Shown: one piece after another, positions 1 to 8,982 of the stretch
Layout: each line of letters starts with the position of its first letter
Numbering within the stretch: the stretch's first letter is position 1
NCBI GenBank assembly: GCA_947501325.1
Contig: CANMVC010000001.1
Span: 1,302,001 to 1,366,000, forward strand
From: an uncultured Sphingomonadaceae bacterium
GTDB taxonomy: Bacteria; Pseudomonadota; Alphaproteobacteria; Sphingomonadales; Sphingomonadaceae
Length of the DNA: 64,000 bases
Direction of reading: 5' to 3'
The notes under the pieces: model-generated
Seen by the model: the letters and a program-made list of their open reading frames with translations, nothing else
Database searches by the model: none
Told to the model about the DNA's origin: nothing
Made by a program: the position numbers and the translations under genes

Positions 1-899
1 ATATACCAACCCTCTCCCTGGAAAAAATCTTGACCGCGCTGGAATGCATATTCACCTGATAATGTGAATGTCTCGGTTAAACCGATGCTGGCCCGGAAAT
101 CATAGGTGCTGAGTTCTTCTGCAACGGAACCTAATTGTCCGCCATCCACATCAACAACGCGAATATAGGTTGCACCGAGTTTGATTTTGTCAGTGAAATC
201 ATATTCCATATTAACCCCGGCGAGGGTGCCTTCAACGCTGTCGCGTCTGGGATTATTCTGCAGATAAAAAGCTTCGACCAATAAGTCTTCCACTTTCGTG
301 CGGATCAAACCGCTGCTGCGGGCTGCGGAGCGCGGACCGAGATAAAATGCGCCGCGGTCACCGCCGTCATTTCCGCCATCTATAATCAGAAAACCGGTGC
401 CAATCTGATAGTCAAAATTGCCGCCGATCAGTTCGACGAAATTTCCGTCGTCAAATTCGCGTTTCCAACCAGCATAGAATTTTTCCAGCGTGACTTCGCC
501 GGGATCATCAAGGCCCGCACCAATGCCGTCCGCGCTTTCGCCAAAGGTCTTGCTGCCTACGACGGAAACCGCACCATAAAGTTCACCACCGAAAATATTG
601 GGCAGGGAGACTTGCAATTGCGGTTCGGCCGAAAATTCTGCCCAGCTGTCGGTCTCTACACCAATATTAGCAACATCTTCGCCGAACCAGGCGTTATTCT
701 GGGTGACCAGAGCCATCTTGGCATCCAGAGCGACGCTGACTTCAATCGTATCGCTGTCATAAATTTTCTCTTCTGCCAACGCTGGAGAAGCAACGGCTAG
801 GCTGGAAGTGAGCATTAAAGAGCCAATGAAAACAGCCGATCGTCGATCACGAAGCGCCAAAAGTTTGTTGCAAAATACGCTAATTCTATGGAAATACAT
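1..899 (-). CDS. Porin-like outer-membrane beta-barrel protein, C-terminus beyond window
   Basis: This open frame runs off the left edge, so about 299 N-terminal residues are visible. Residues 1-42 form a long signal peptide ending SPALA before EEK. The mature part has alternating hydrophobic and polar residues with glycine and aromatic turns, as in outer-membrane beta-barrels. The segment around VELIGGNFDYQIGTG resembles alginate-export or phosphate-selective porin families. An AAAGGTG ribosome site lies about 10 bases before the ATG. The likely role is solute passage across the outer membrane; the substrate is unknown. Beta-barrel is a fairly safe reading, the exact family is not. Confidence 0.7.
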   Translation of the reverse strand, partial: MYFHRISVFCNKLLALRDRRSAVFIGSLMLTSSLAVASPALAEEKIYDSDTIEVSVALDAKMALVTQNNAWFGEDVANIGVETDSWAEFSAEPQLQVSLPNIFGGELYGAVSVVGSKTFGESADGIGAGLDDPGEVTLEKFYAGWKREFDDGNFVELIGGNFDYQIGTGFLIIDGGNDGGDRGAFYLGPRSAARSSGLIRTKVEDLLVEAFYLQNNPRRDSVEGTLAGVNMEYDFTDKIKLGATYIRVVDVDGGQLGSVAEELSTYDFRASIGLTETFTLSGEYAFQRGQDFFQGEGWY

Positions 900-1282
900 C
901 GCCAGAAATCACCTTTCGTTTGCGATGTAAGATATTGGATTATTTCAATGTATATGTATTGCCACATAAGTGGTGTTACTGATTTTGATTGATGAAAAAG
1001 AAGTTTTGCCCCAACATCAATGGTATCGCCTACGATTGTTCAAACGGGAATCACTACCAAACTCTTTGTTCCTGCAATATTGCAGCGCGAGAAGCTCCTC
1101 CAATCGAGGAATTATAACAGCAGCTTGGTTGAGCCAATGTCCGCTTTCGGTTTGAAGCTGCCACAACGCTATATCTGAACGTTTCCGAATTCTTCGAGTT
1201 GATTTCAGTCAAGGGCCGCAGCCCTAGTCGGGGTTATGATGCTTTGAACGCAGAGGCATTTGACAATGTTCCGGAGATCAAA
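900..1282. other. Stretch without a convincing gene
   Basis: It separates the leftward porin-like gene from the rightward DUF4332-type gene, so promoters for both should lie here. The sequence next to the porin start is AT-rich. In the frame of the DUF4332-type gene, codons are open back to a TGA at 1130 and a TTG occurs at 1199, but no ribosome site supports an upstream start. Confidence 0.4.
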
Positions 1283-1900
1283 ATGCCTGCCCCTGAAGGA
1301 ACCTGGATGAAAAGCTACTATCTCGACGAGAACTCAGCCGATCCAGACGCGTTGCAGGCGCGCCTGGAAGCCACGAACCTGATACCGATTCAACTGCCTT
1401 TGATGGTGAGCATCGCGGACAAGATGAACACCCTCAGATCTGCCGAGATTACTTCCCTGGCGGATCTGCGTCGCGCGCTTAAGGACAGTGATTCCATCAC
1501 ACCTTTCTCAAAAAAGTCCGGGATCGACGCGGAATATCTCAAGCTCCTCAGGCGAACGGTCAACGGGTTTTTCCCGAAACCAAGATCGCTGAAGGAAATT
1601 GACTGGCTGGATCAAGGTGTCGTCTCACGGGTGAAAAAAGCGGGTATAGCCAACACCCGGCAACTATTTGATGCAGTGTCCAGTGGAATAACAGATCTTG
1701 CGAAAGATGTTGGAGTCGACATCAAGGACCTGCGGGAATTTACAACGATTTCAAATCTCTGCCGTATTCAATGGGTCAGTCCTTCTTTCGCGCGGGTGCT
1801 TGCAGCTGCCGGGACCACCAGCGCCTCAGGTGTCGCCGAAGCAGATCCCGAAACGCTTTACGAGGCAATTACGAAAGCAAACCAAGATGCGAGATTCTAA
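1283..1900 (+). CDS. DUF4332-type helix-hairpin-helix protein, probably C-terminally truncated
   Basis: The C-terminal half (about residues 105-205) has two helix-hairpin-helix-like units, one around RVKKAGIANTRQLFDAV and one around SPSFARVLAAAG. This matches the tandem pattern of DUF4332 proteins, whose biochemical role is unknown. I chose the ATG preceded by GGAG at six bases; an in-frame TTG 84 bases upstream would add 28 residues. The frame ends in TAA, yet the same frame continues for 20 sense codons (MGKVGLRDIRRLV...) to a TAG. That tail looks like the normal family end, so TAA may be a nonsense change from a Tyr codon. The next gene starts about 100 bases after this TAA. Confidence 0.55.
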   Translation: MPAPEGTWMKSYYLDENSADPDALQARLEATNLIPIQLPLMVSIADKMNTLRSAEITSLADLRRALKDSDSITPFSKKSGIDAEYLKLLRRTVNGFFPKPRSLKEIDWLDQGVVSRVKKAGIANTRQLFDAVSSGITDLAKDVGVDIKDLREFTTISNLCRIQWVSPSFARVLAAAGTTSASGVAEADPETLYEAITKANQDARF

Positions 1901-1963
1901 ATGGGAAAAGTGGGGTTACGAGACATCCGACGGTTGGTGGCCGCAGCGGCGTATGTTCCTTAG
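1901..1963 (+). other. In-frame 20-codon continuation after the TAA of the DUF4332-type gene
   Basis: Directly after the TAA, the same frame reads ATG followed by 19 sense codons encoding GKVGLRDIRRLVAAAAYVP, then TAG. It has no ribosome site of its own. It is most simply the original C-terminal helix of the upstream protein, cut off by a stop mutation. Reinitiation at this ATG or readthrough are alternatives. Confidence 0.5.
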
Positions 1964-1996
1964 TCCTGCGATGAGCGCTGAAGCAGCATTTATGAA

Positions 1997-3625
1997 ATGT
2001 CGGGAGAATCGCCCGTGACCCGCAGGAAAGTCTGGGCAGTTTTGGTAGCTTTGTGTGTTGTGGCAATCGCGCTATTTGGCATAACCGCATACACCAAGAT
2101 CAATGGCTTCAAAGACACGATAGACGAAGCGTTTAACTTGAATAATCAAAGGAACCTTGAAGGCTATTACACGGCAGAATTCGAATTTAAAATGCTTGGT
2201 GCTGCATATCTTTTTGATCGCGGTGATTACGTCACGGCATATCGTCGTTTCAGCACCCATTTTGATCAACTTAAAACAGCTGATGGTCTCGTGAAAATTC
2301 CAGAATTCGCGAACCAGCAGGAAGAACTGGCATTTTATCTTGGTCTGCAGGACCCGACCACCGGTGCTTTTATGGATGCATCCTATCCCCTGTGTACATA
2401 TTTCGGACCAACCTTGAACGTTATCCAGCATCTGGAAAGCCTGGCCAAAAGCACCGGTCAGCCGCTGCGACTCAACTATCCATTGAGATTTCTGGAAGAA
2501 TTGGATTCACCAAAGGAATTGCGTCTTTACCTCGATGACCTTTCTACTGTCGGCTCGCTCACGTCCAATTTGCCGCAAACCCCCTATATCCTGGCAAGTC
2601 TGGATTCCTACAAGGACCTAGAGAGATTGGGGTTGTTTACGTTTTCCCCGGAATGGAAAGAGGAACTCGTGAAATGGGTCTGGGAAACCCAGGATCCGGA
2701 GACCGGCTATTGGGGCGTCAAACTCCGAAACAGTGGTAGGCTTGTCAATGGCGGTGATGTCAATGTCACGCGCAAACATGTGAAAGAGCTTTTAGATGAG
2801 AATGGTCTGAATCGTTACCCGAAATATCCGTTGCGCTATGTCGATAAAATCATTGATACGACGTTGGAGGATCTGCTCACCGAGCTCCCTGACGGTATGT
2901 CAGAACAACACGCTTGGTCGATCAACCGATATCTTGGCCAGCAATTGCTGTTCCACCTTTGGGACCATCTTTCAACCGAGCAGAAAACAACCTCGAAAGA
3001 ACGGATCGAACAAATTGTTCGTGTCATCTTTGACCGGTTCTATGTGCCGTCTGCAGGGGCGTTCAGTCTGTATGCTGACGAAGACGCCGCCGATCTTGAC
3101 GGCACGGGGTCATTTCTTGGTCTCCTGCAAGCTTTGGGGATGTTCTCGACAGAACGCCAGAGCGAATTATGGGGCACGCCTGACGAGACGATCCATGACA
3201 TGCAAACCAAAGCCATCACCCGTTTGACTGAAGAGAGTCTGTTTCCATTTGCTGGAGCTTCCGACGTGAACTCCATTCGGTTCTATGCCATGAGGCCAAA
3301 GGGAAAGGAGTATTTTTCCAGAGCCATGACCTACGCCTATCCCAAAGAGACGAACATATTGGATGCCGTAGATCTGGCATCCAATCTCGACCGTTGGACC
3401 CATTCAACATCTCAAAAAATGGGGGTTTGGATGTCGCGGGAGACGATAATCAAGAGATTGTCGGACAATGACGCCTTTGGCCTTCCCTTGAATGAAAATG
3501 AGCCTCCGTTATTGGTCGGCGAAAAGATATTCAAGGAACACGGCCAGTTGATCGCGGTCGGCTTTGACCTGCTTCAGGTTCCTCGCCGTATGATCGTCTA
3601 TACGCTTGACGATTCGAAAGGTTAG
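1997..3625 (+). CDS. Membrane-anchored alpha/alpha-toroid-like protein of unknown function
   Basis: About 540 residues. One N-terminal transmembrane helix (about residues 12-32, WAVLVALCVVAIALFGI) leaves a large soluble part on the outer face of the inner membrane. The soluble part has repeated motifs such as ETQDPETGYWG and QDPTTGAFMD, typical of terpenoid-cyclase or prenyltransferase-like alpha/alpha toroids. I see no catalytic DxDD motif, so a cyclase role is not supported. A GTG 18 bases downstream of this ATG has the better ribosome site (GGGAG at eight bases) and may be the true start. It follows the DUF4332-type gene closely and could be co-transcribed with it. Confidence 0.6.
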   Translation: MSGESPVTRRKVWAVLVALCVVAIALFGITAYTKINGFKDTIDEAFNLNNQRNLEGYYTAEFEFKMLGAAYLFDRGDYVTAYRRFSTHFDQLKTADGLVKIPEFANQQEELAFYLGLQDPTTGAFMDASYPLCTYFGPTLNVIQHLESLAKSTGQPLRLNYPLRFLEELDSPKELRLYLDDLSTVGSLTSNLPQTPYILASLDSYKDLERLGLFTFSPEWKEELVKWVWETQDPETGYWGVKLRNSGRLVNGGDVNVTRKHVKELLDENGLNRYPKYPLRYVDKIIDTTLEDLLTELPDGMSEQHAWSINRYLGQQLLFHLWDHLSTEQKTTSKERIEQIVRVIFDRFYVPSAGAFSLYADEDAADLDGTGSFLGLLQALGMFSTERQSELWGTPDETIHDMQTKAITRLTEESLFPFAGASDVNSIRFYAMRPKGKEYFSRAMTYAYPKETNILDAVDLASNLDRWTHSTSQKMGVWMSRETIIKRLSDNDAFGLPLNENEPPLLVGEKIFKEHGQLIAVGFDLLQVPRRMIVYTLDDSKG

Positions 3626-3626
3626 G

Positions 3627-3652
3627 CACCGCAATCGCCTAAAATTGCGGTG
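3627..3652. terminator. Hairpin between two convergent genes
   Basis: A perfect 9-bp inverted repeat (CACCGCAAT / ATTGCGGTG) with an 8-base loop sits exactly between two convergent stop codons. It lacks a long T-run, so it may be a weak bidirectional terminator. Confidence 0.5.
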
Positions 3653-4012
3653 TCAGCTTCCTTGATCTCTCGGGGCAAGATAGTGGCAAACGATCAACGC
3701 GGTACCCACCACCATGAGGGGCAATGATATGCCAACAAGAACAACTGGAGCAGTTCCAGCGTTGAAGAAAAAAATCGATGCTATTCCGCTGCACAGGACA
3801 AGTACGCTGCCCAGGAGTTCCCAACGAAAGGCAACATATACAATCGCAAGGAGCCATAACCATGGTAGTGCGTTAGGCAGGTTCGAAACAAAACCGCCGA
3901 GGCCGTGCTCTGTGCCGGACAGGATTGCAAAGCTGAACCAGAGCAAAGCTAAAATGATTAGCGCTGTACCCGCAGCAAAACGAATACTTTCAATCAATGT
4001 TACTCTTTTCAT
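3653..4012 (-). CDS. Small integral membrane protein
   Basis: About 119 residues starting MKRVTLIES, with four predicted transmembrane helices and very short loops. The start follows a GAGAG ribosome site at eight bases; an upstream ATG would add eight residues but has no such site. It lies 54 bases behind the bactofilin-like membrane gene on the same strand, so the two are probably one operon. It resembles small DUF membrane proteins found next to such genes, but I do not recognise a named family. Confidence 0.6.
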   Translation of the reverse strand: MKRVTLIESIRFAAGTALIILALLWFSFAILSGTEHGLGGFVSNLPNALPWLWLLAIVYVAFRWELLGSVLVLCSGIASIFFFNAGTAPVVLVGISLPLMVVGTALIVCHYLAPRDQGS

Positions 4013-4066
4013 CTTGGATTCTCTCGAATGTCGCAAGGGTTACTTATCTTACCCTGCTTCTGTTAC

Positions 4067-5242
4067 TCATGCATTTTGAGCCAGCGCCTTTCCGCCACGC
4101 GGAACGACCGCGCCGATACCCACCATCAAAGCCAACAGCCAAACCAGTCCGCCAACATACGGAATCAGGCCCAGAAGAAAAATGAGTATTGCCCCTGATG
4201 CTGGCCAGAGGAGGCGCTCCATCACTGTTGGTGAATCATCGACTTTTTTGGCGATGATATCGCGTCCGCGCATGCCGAGGAAATAGGATGTCGCCGCAAT
4301 GGCGATCGGAGCGACAGCAAGAAACATCACGCCAATTAGCAACGCGAGAGGCACCCCGATGATGGTTGCGAACAACATGAATATCGCGAACGGGATAGCA
4401 ACCGTAATCAGCAATCCGATGCCCAGCGTTTGCAGGCGTTTTGAACGGATCGTCGCGGACGCCGCATTCATTAAACTGGGGACGGTGACGGTGATGATGA
4501 TCACGAGCACCGCAATCCCAAGAAGTAGAGCAAAAGCGAACACAGCAAACAATGCGACTCCGCCTTTGCCCCAGCGCTGAAGTTCGGAATATTCCTCGTC
4601 TGGTAATGTAATCCTTTTACCCGTGATAAGGGCACTGGGGGCAATTTTCAGATTCTCAGTGCGGTAAAGTAAGTCTCCGTCGATACGGCCTTTTGGACCA
4701 ATTTCGACGGATTCTCCTATTAGCTTTGCATTTCCGCCCACTGTGGAATTCAGAAAGACTTTTCCAGCTGCTGCGGTAAGGTCTGTCGTAACCGGTGCTT
4801 CGATCTTTATATCGCTGCCCGTAACGACGGCTGACCCCCCGATCTGGAATTTGGGCCGGATAAGAATATCACCGCCAGCGGCGACGATATCATCAGCAAT
4901 TTTTCCGCTGGCCATCGTGATCTTGCCACCGACTGCAAATATATCTCGAACATTAATATCGGTCGCCGTAATCTCGCCTCCCGCTAGAATGAGATGGTCA
5001 GCGGAGGTGCCATTTGCTGATACGGTACCCCCGGCGGCGAAAACATCGTCGGTCGAATTGACTTTGAGCCCTACCTCATCGCCAGAAAAAAAAGACATAT
5101 CGGAAAAGCTTCCCTCAACATTGATGATTTCACCTTCCTGTTCTGAAACCTTTGAAGCGACCCGGGTGGTCACAAACATTACAAGCAGCACAAATGCCAT
5201 CGCGATGATGACTTTCCAAACTGGACCGTGCTTGATTGTCAT
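4067..5242 (-). CDS. Bactofilin-like polymer-forming domain with C-terminal membrane domain
   Basis: 391 residues. An N-terminal membrane anchor (about residues 9-27) is followed by about 180 residues of short beta repeats rich in AGG, VGG and GG turns (FAAGGTVSANG, FAVGGKITM, VAAGGDILI), the right-handed beta-helix pattern of polymer-forming cytoskeletal proteins. About residues 230-385 hold four or more transmembrane helices. Bactofilins are normally soluble. This membrane-bound layout is seen in uncharacterised relatives and suggests an envelope-attached scaffold. It is the first gene of a two-gene unit with the small membrane protein downstream. Confidence 0.65.
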   Translation of the reverse strand: MTIKHGPVWKVIIAMAFVLLVMFVTTRVASKVSEQEGEIINVEGSFSDMSFFSGDEVGLKVNSTDDVFAAGGTVSANGTSADHLILAGGEITATDINVRDIFAVGGKITMASGKIADDIVAAGGDILIRPKFQIGGSAVVTGSDIKIEAPVTTDLTAAAGKVFLNSTVGGNAKLIGESVEIGPKGRIDGDLLYRTENLKIAPSALITGKRITLPDEEYSELQRWGKGGVALFAVFAFALLLGIAVLVIIITVTVPSLMNAASATIRSKRLQTLGIGLLITVAIPFAIFMLFATIIGVPLALLIGVMFLAVAPIAIAATSYFLGMRGRDIIAKKVDDSPTVMERLLWPASGAILIFLLGLIPYVGGLVWLLALMVGIGAVVPRGGKALAQNA

Positions 5243-5699
5243 CAGGATGTTCCTTTATCGTTATGTGTTTTTTTATGAAACTCTTATGCTCGACTTTCCC
5301 AAGTAGCCGGAGCAGGTTGCGGGCCGTATTGCTTTCATCACGACGGGGGTAAGGTGGGGGGATACGTGGTGAACAAGCAAACGGCCCGCTTTTTCAATCA
5401 AACAGCCTGCAGCTGAGTTTGGCCCTCAAATTTCCATTAAGAGCGGCCCTGTTTTATTGTTTTGTTTCATCACAGCCCATTAGATATTCTCCCTATGTAG
5501 AATTACGCATTCCTGTCTGATTGATTAGCGACCACAGCCATGAAATAACTTGGTTTCGACCGATTTTCGGGAGAAGGCTGATGCACCCCCAATAGTCAGA
5601 AATGACACTATGAGCGGCGCCAAAACAGCAGGCCCTTATGATCACAATCTTGACAAAGAGGTTGCGATGAATCCTGCAATCTTCAAATTTCTGTGCGAT
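5243..5699. other. Stretch without a convincing gene
   Basis: It lies upstream of the leftward bactofilin-like gene and downstream of a decayed hydrolase gene. The start-proximal end is AT-rich and probably holds the bactofilin-like promoter. A short frame around 5610 (MSGAKTAGPYDHN) looks like debris of a larger gene, but it cannot be assigned. Confidence 0.4.
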
Positions 5700-6186
5700 T
5701 CAGGAAGCTATGGTCAACCAAATCTTTCGGTCGACGTGATCGAAAGTCATATGTCTCTGGTTTTCCTGATCGGCAATTGCCACAAAATCTGAAACCTGAT
5801 TGTCCGCTTTATAGGCAGCAACGCCTTCCGGCCTTGCGCCAGGACTGTAACCGCGTTGGTCAAATGCAATCACTCTGTAACCTTGTTCAGCGGCAGTAGT
5901 TGCGAGCGGTTCCCACATAATTGAAGTTTCAGGTGTCCATTCAGCATGATGACCCCCGGACCGTCGTTCGAGGAACCATATATTCTCGCGCGGAAAATAA
6001 CGTCATTTGTACGCACCTGGTAAATGCCATCTTGCATGCCTGCTTCATAGAAAGGCAACTCAGACGTCTCGCAGCTGTGAGTTCGATCCCAATCCAAAGC
6101 CAAAAAAGAACGCTGGCTGTTACTATCGCAATGCCAAGAGATAGGAGTATTCCGAATCCAATGACTAGCCTTTTCAGTGTTCGCAT
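5700..6186 (-). pseudogene. Alpha/beta-hydrolase remnant with two frameshifts and lost C-terminus
   Basis: Three overlapping frames together spell one hydrolase. The start MRTLKRLVIGFG (signal anchor, GGAG eight bases upstream) runs to FWLW. After a T6 run the reading continues one frame over as ALDWDRTHSCETSE to GVIMLNGH. A second shift gives PETSIMWEPL and YRVIAFDQRGYSPGARP, the strand-helix region of the fold before the nucleophile elbow. After VAIADQ the similarity stops, and no GxSxG or catalytic Asp or His follows. The product is therefore dead. Confidence 0.7.
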
Positions 6187-6484
6187 ATCCAACACTCCAT
6201 CTTCAAATCCAAAGATTAAAGTGTTGCGTCCACCAGTTGAAATCGCAAGATATTGCGGACACTCCGCTAGTGTCACCGATTGGTATCGGATGATAGCGGC
6301 ATTGGTTGAAAGGCCATTCCGGAATATCCCTTAGGCACTCATACCTATTTTCTGATCCCGACGTGGTTTGTAATTTCGCTGCAAAGCCAAGGATATTCTG
6401 TGATTAAAATTGCAGTGGTCTTAAGGGAAGCGAGATATTGATATCCCAAGCAATTCCTAATTTTGTAACTTGAAAAGGATTGGA

Positions 6485-6922
6485 ATGGCCATGGAAATCA
6501 AACTACATCGTGGTAGGCTCATTGACCATCTCCAGCTCGTGGTACGCGACCTCAAGGCCAGCCAGGACTTCTACACTGCCGTTCTGGCCGTGTTGGAGAT
6601 CCCCATCGTCAGCACGACCGAGACCTATTTCTGGGCTGACGAACTCGTCGTGTCCTCGGTTGAAAGCCCAGAGGCGCTGGGTGTGCTGACGGGGCGTCAC
6701 CACCTGGCCTTCCAAGCAAAGGACCGCGCGACGGTGGATGCCTTCTACCGCGCGGCGTTGGCCCATGGAGGGAGCGATAACGGTGCGCCCGGTGAGCGGG
6801 CCTATCACCCGGGGTACTACGCTGCTTTCGTACTCGACCTCGACGGAAACAACATCGAGGCCGTGTACCATGGCGAGGCACGGCGCAGCGCGCCATCGGT
6901 GGTGATTGATTTCCAAGGTTAG
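6485..6922 (+). CDS. VOC (glyoxalase/bleomycin-resistance fold) family protein
   Basis: About 145 residues with a single VOC domain. The N-terminal strand LIDHLQLVVRDLKASQDFY holds the usual first metal-ligand histidine, and the C-terminal FVLDLDGNNIEAVYH holds the usual glutamate. An AAGG site six bases before ATG sets the start; an upstream TTG would add five residues. VOC proteins act as metal-dependent lyases, dioxygenases or antibiotic-binding proteins, and the substrate cannot be told here. Decayed genes lie on either side beyond rsgA, so this may be imported DNA. Confidence 0.75.
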   Translation: MAMEIKLHRGRLIDHLQLVVRDLKASQDFYTAVLAVLEIPIVSTTETYFWADELVVSSVESPEALGVLTGRHHLAFQAKDRATVDAFYRAALAHGGSDNGAPGERAYHPGYYAAFVLDLDGNNIEAVYHGEARRSAPSVVIDFQG

Positions 6923-7207
6923 GCCCATAGCGCTGGGCTGGTCGGCAGTTTCGTCCATTCAGGGTTGTCCTGCACACAGCGCCGGGATGGCTTGAAAACC
7001 CATCAAAAATCGTGTATTTAGGGATCATCAAAACGGAGAGTTCATGTCCCGGTAAAGTGGGGAGGCAACAGTCCTCCCGATGTAAAATCAACGATCAAGA
7101 TGCACTGCCAAATTCTATTTGGCGGGCCGTTGATTTGCGACCTCAGAAAATACTGACACTTTAAGCCCAAGCTATGCTTGAGGCTAAGACATGAAAGTTG
7201 AACCTCA

Positions 7208-8305
7208 ATGACACGAGACTATTCTAAATTCTTGCCGCCCAATAAGAAAAGCGGAAGATCGACACGCCACGTATCCCTTCTCGAAACGCTTGGCTGGCAG
7301 CCCTATTTCGCGCAACAGATCAGCGCGGACGAGCTGGTTGAGACGCCGCCCGTCCGCATTGTCGAAGTGCACCGCAAGGCGCTGCACATCATCGGCGATA
7401 ACATTGACGAAACAATCCCGCCCATAGCAGATACCACGGTCGGCGATTGGTTGTTGCTTAATCAAGCACACCCACAATCGAGCCAAGTCCTGGATCGAAA
7501 GAGCCTTATAAAACGCCGTGCTCCGGGAACAGGTCGCCAGGTGCAGCTGATCGCGGCCAATATCGACACGGCCCTTATCGTGTCGTCCTGTAATCAGGAT
7601 TTCAATATCGCCCGGCTGGAGCGTTACATTGCCCTCGCGTTCGAATCAGAGATCACGCCGGTCATCGTTTTAACAAAGGCTGATCTAGCTTCTGACCCTG
7701 AAAACTATGCCGATAAGGCGCAAGCAATTTCAGAACAGGTGCCGGTTGTAACTCTTGATGCCCGAGGCGATGAGCCAAAGGCAAAGCTGGCGGACTGGTG
7801 CAAGCCAGGCAAAACAATTGTGTTTCTCGGGTCATCTGGCGTCGGCAAATCAACCCTGACCAACGCGTTGCTGGACACCCAGTCGATTGAAACGCAAGCC
7901 ATCCGCGAAGATGATGCCAAGGGTCGCCATACGACAACACGGCGGCAATTGCATATCGTACCGGGTGGCTGCGTGGTATTGGACACACCGGGGATGCGGG
8001 AATTGCAACTGACCGAAGCAGCGTCTGGCATTAGCGAGGTCTTTGCGGACCTTCGCGACCTTTCGGCCCAGTGCCGGTTCGGTGATTGCCAACATAGCAC
8101 GGAACCAGGATGTGCCATTCTCAAAGCGATAGAAAATGGCGAAATCGACAAGGCGCGGCTTGGCCGATGGCGCAAGCTGATGGCAGAAGAAGCGTTCAAT
8201 TCGGCCAGCCTGGCTGAGCGCAGGACTAAAGACAAAGAGTTTGGCAAAATGGTCCGCCGGATCAAAAATCAAAAGAACAGAAGGGATTGGGGACATGGCG
8301 CTTGA
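7208..8305 (+). CDS. rsgA: Ribosome biogenesis GTPase RsgA
   Basis: 365 residues, the usual length. An N-terminal OB-like domain is followed by a circularly permuted GTPase in which the TKAD box (156-159) precedes the P-loop GSSGVGKST (208-216) and DTPG (259-262). A C-terminal zinc knuckle has Cys289, Cys294, His296 and Cys302. RsgA matures the 30S subunit by acting on 16S rRNA and releasing RbfA, in the cytoplasm. The last bases overlap the start of a decayed VOC gene. Some genomes carry an extra rsgA copy; a stand-alone site next to accessory genes leaves that possible here. Confidence 0.92.
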   Translation: MTRDYSKFLPPNKKSGRSTRHVSLLETLGWQPYFAQQISADELVETPPVRIVEVHRKALHIIGDNIDETIPPIADTTVGDWLLLNQAHPQSSQVLDRKSLIKRRAPGTGRQVQLIAANIDTALIVSSCNQDFNIARLERYIALAFESEITPVIVLTKADLASDPENYADKAQAISEQVPVVTLDARGDEPKAKLADWCKPGKTIVFLGSSGVGKSTLTNALLDTQSIETQAIREDDAKGRHTTTRRQLHIVPGGCVVLDTPGMRELQLTEAASGISEVFADLRDLSAQCRFGDCQHSTEPGCAILKAIENGEIDKARLGRWRKLMAEEAFNSASLAERRTKDKEFGKMVRRIKNQKNRRDWGHGA

Positions 8306-8808
8306 TAAAACAGGCCGGATCATCTGGCACGACCTTTTCACAAACAACAGGCAACGCTCAATGACGTTTTTCCCGCGCGTGGCGGGCTGGAGTTACAAGA
8401 CCGAGCACGCGGCTGACTTTGCCTGAGGCGGGGGCGAGGAAGACTTTGTTCTCACACTCTCGGGAGATGAAGCAGGCGCAGGTTTTGCCAACACACCGCC
8501 GGAGCTGACGAATGGATCGGTCGCCTACGTCGAAGTTCGGTCCGTCGCCGGTCAAAAGACCAATTGGCGAGGTGATTGTCGGACGTTCGGATAAGAAGGT
8601 TGCAATCCACGTGCTTGGGAATCTTCCAATAGAGGCGGCGGCGGGTTGGATGCCAAGCATAAAGGTGGCTCACTCGCCGACTTCGCTAAGTGATGTCGAG
8701 GCGTTGGGAGGAGAGTCTTTCAATCAGTTGCTTGCGAAGGGAGCACAACTCCACGGCTCCTTCTTGCGCGACCCAGACGGCGAGCTGTCGTTCTTGCTGG
8801 AGGCGTAG
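8295..8808 (+). pseudogene. VOC-family gene broken by a stop and a frameshift
   Basis: It starts with an ATG after GGGGAC, overlapping the end of rsgA. MALDKTGRIIWHDLF to TEHAADFA is followed by TGA where relatives usually have Trp, then in frame GGGEEDFVLTLSGDEA to NGSVAYVEV. The reading then shifts one frame and ends in GSFLRDPDGELSFLLEA, the normal last strand of a VOC domain. The TGG-to-TGA reading and the shift together indicate a dead gene. The downstream part alone (from about 8512) could be read as a short protein, but its start lies inside the domain. Confidence 0.6.
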
Positions 8809-8982
8809 GATGAAGAAGTTCAAAATTATCAAGGCGAGTGTAGCTGGGACAGGTCATTATGAAGTCGATATCCGCTTTCCCTGATAAGAAACCCGAAGCG
8901 GACTGTCTGAAACCACCAGATTCGGGCCGTTCGGCGTTTTCAAAGCCAGTATTCGCTTTCGGGATGTTGCGGACACAACACT

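Noticed and set aside
970-1155. Open frame of 61 codons between the porin-like and DUF4332-type genes
   Set aside because: No ribosome site, no domain, low-complexity composition; better read as intergenic sequence.
5550-5792. Open frame with MSGAKTAGPYDHNLDK, possibly a remnant of a larger gene
   Set aside because: Too short to assign and overlaps the decayed hydrolase on the other strand; no homologue could be named.
8810-8884. 24-codon frame MKKFKIIKASVAGTGHYEV after the broken VOC gene
   Set aside because: It follows the previous stop with GTAGG spacing but is too short and featureless to support a gene.
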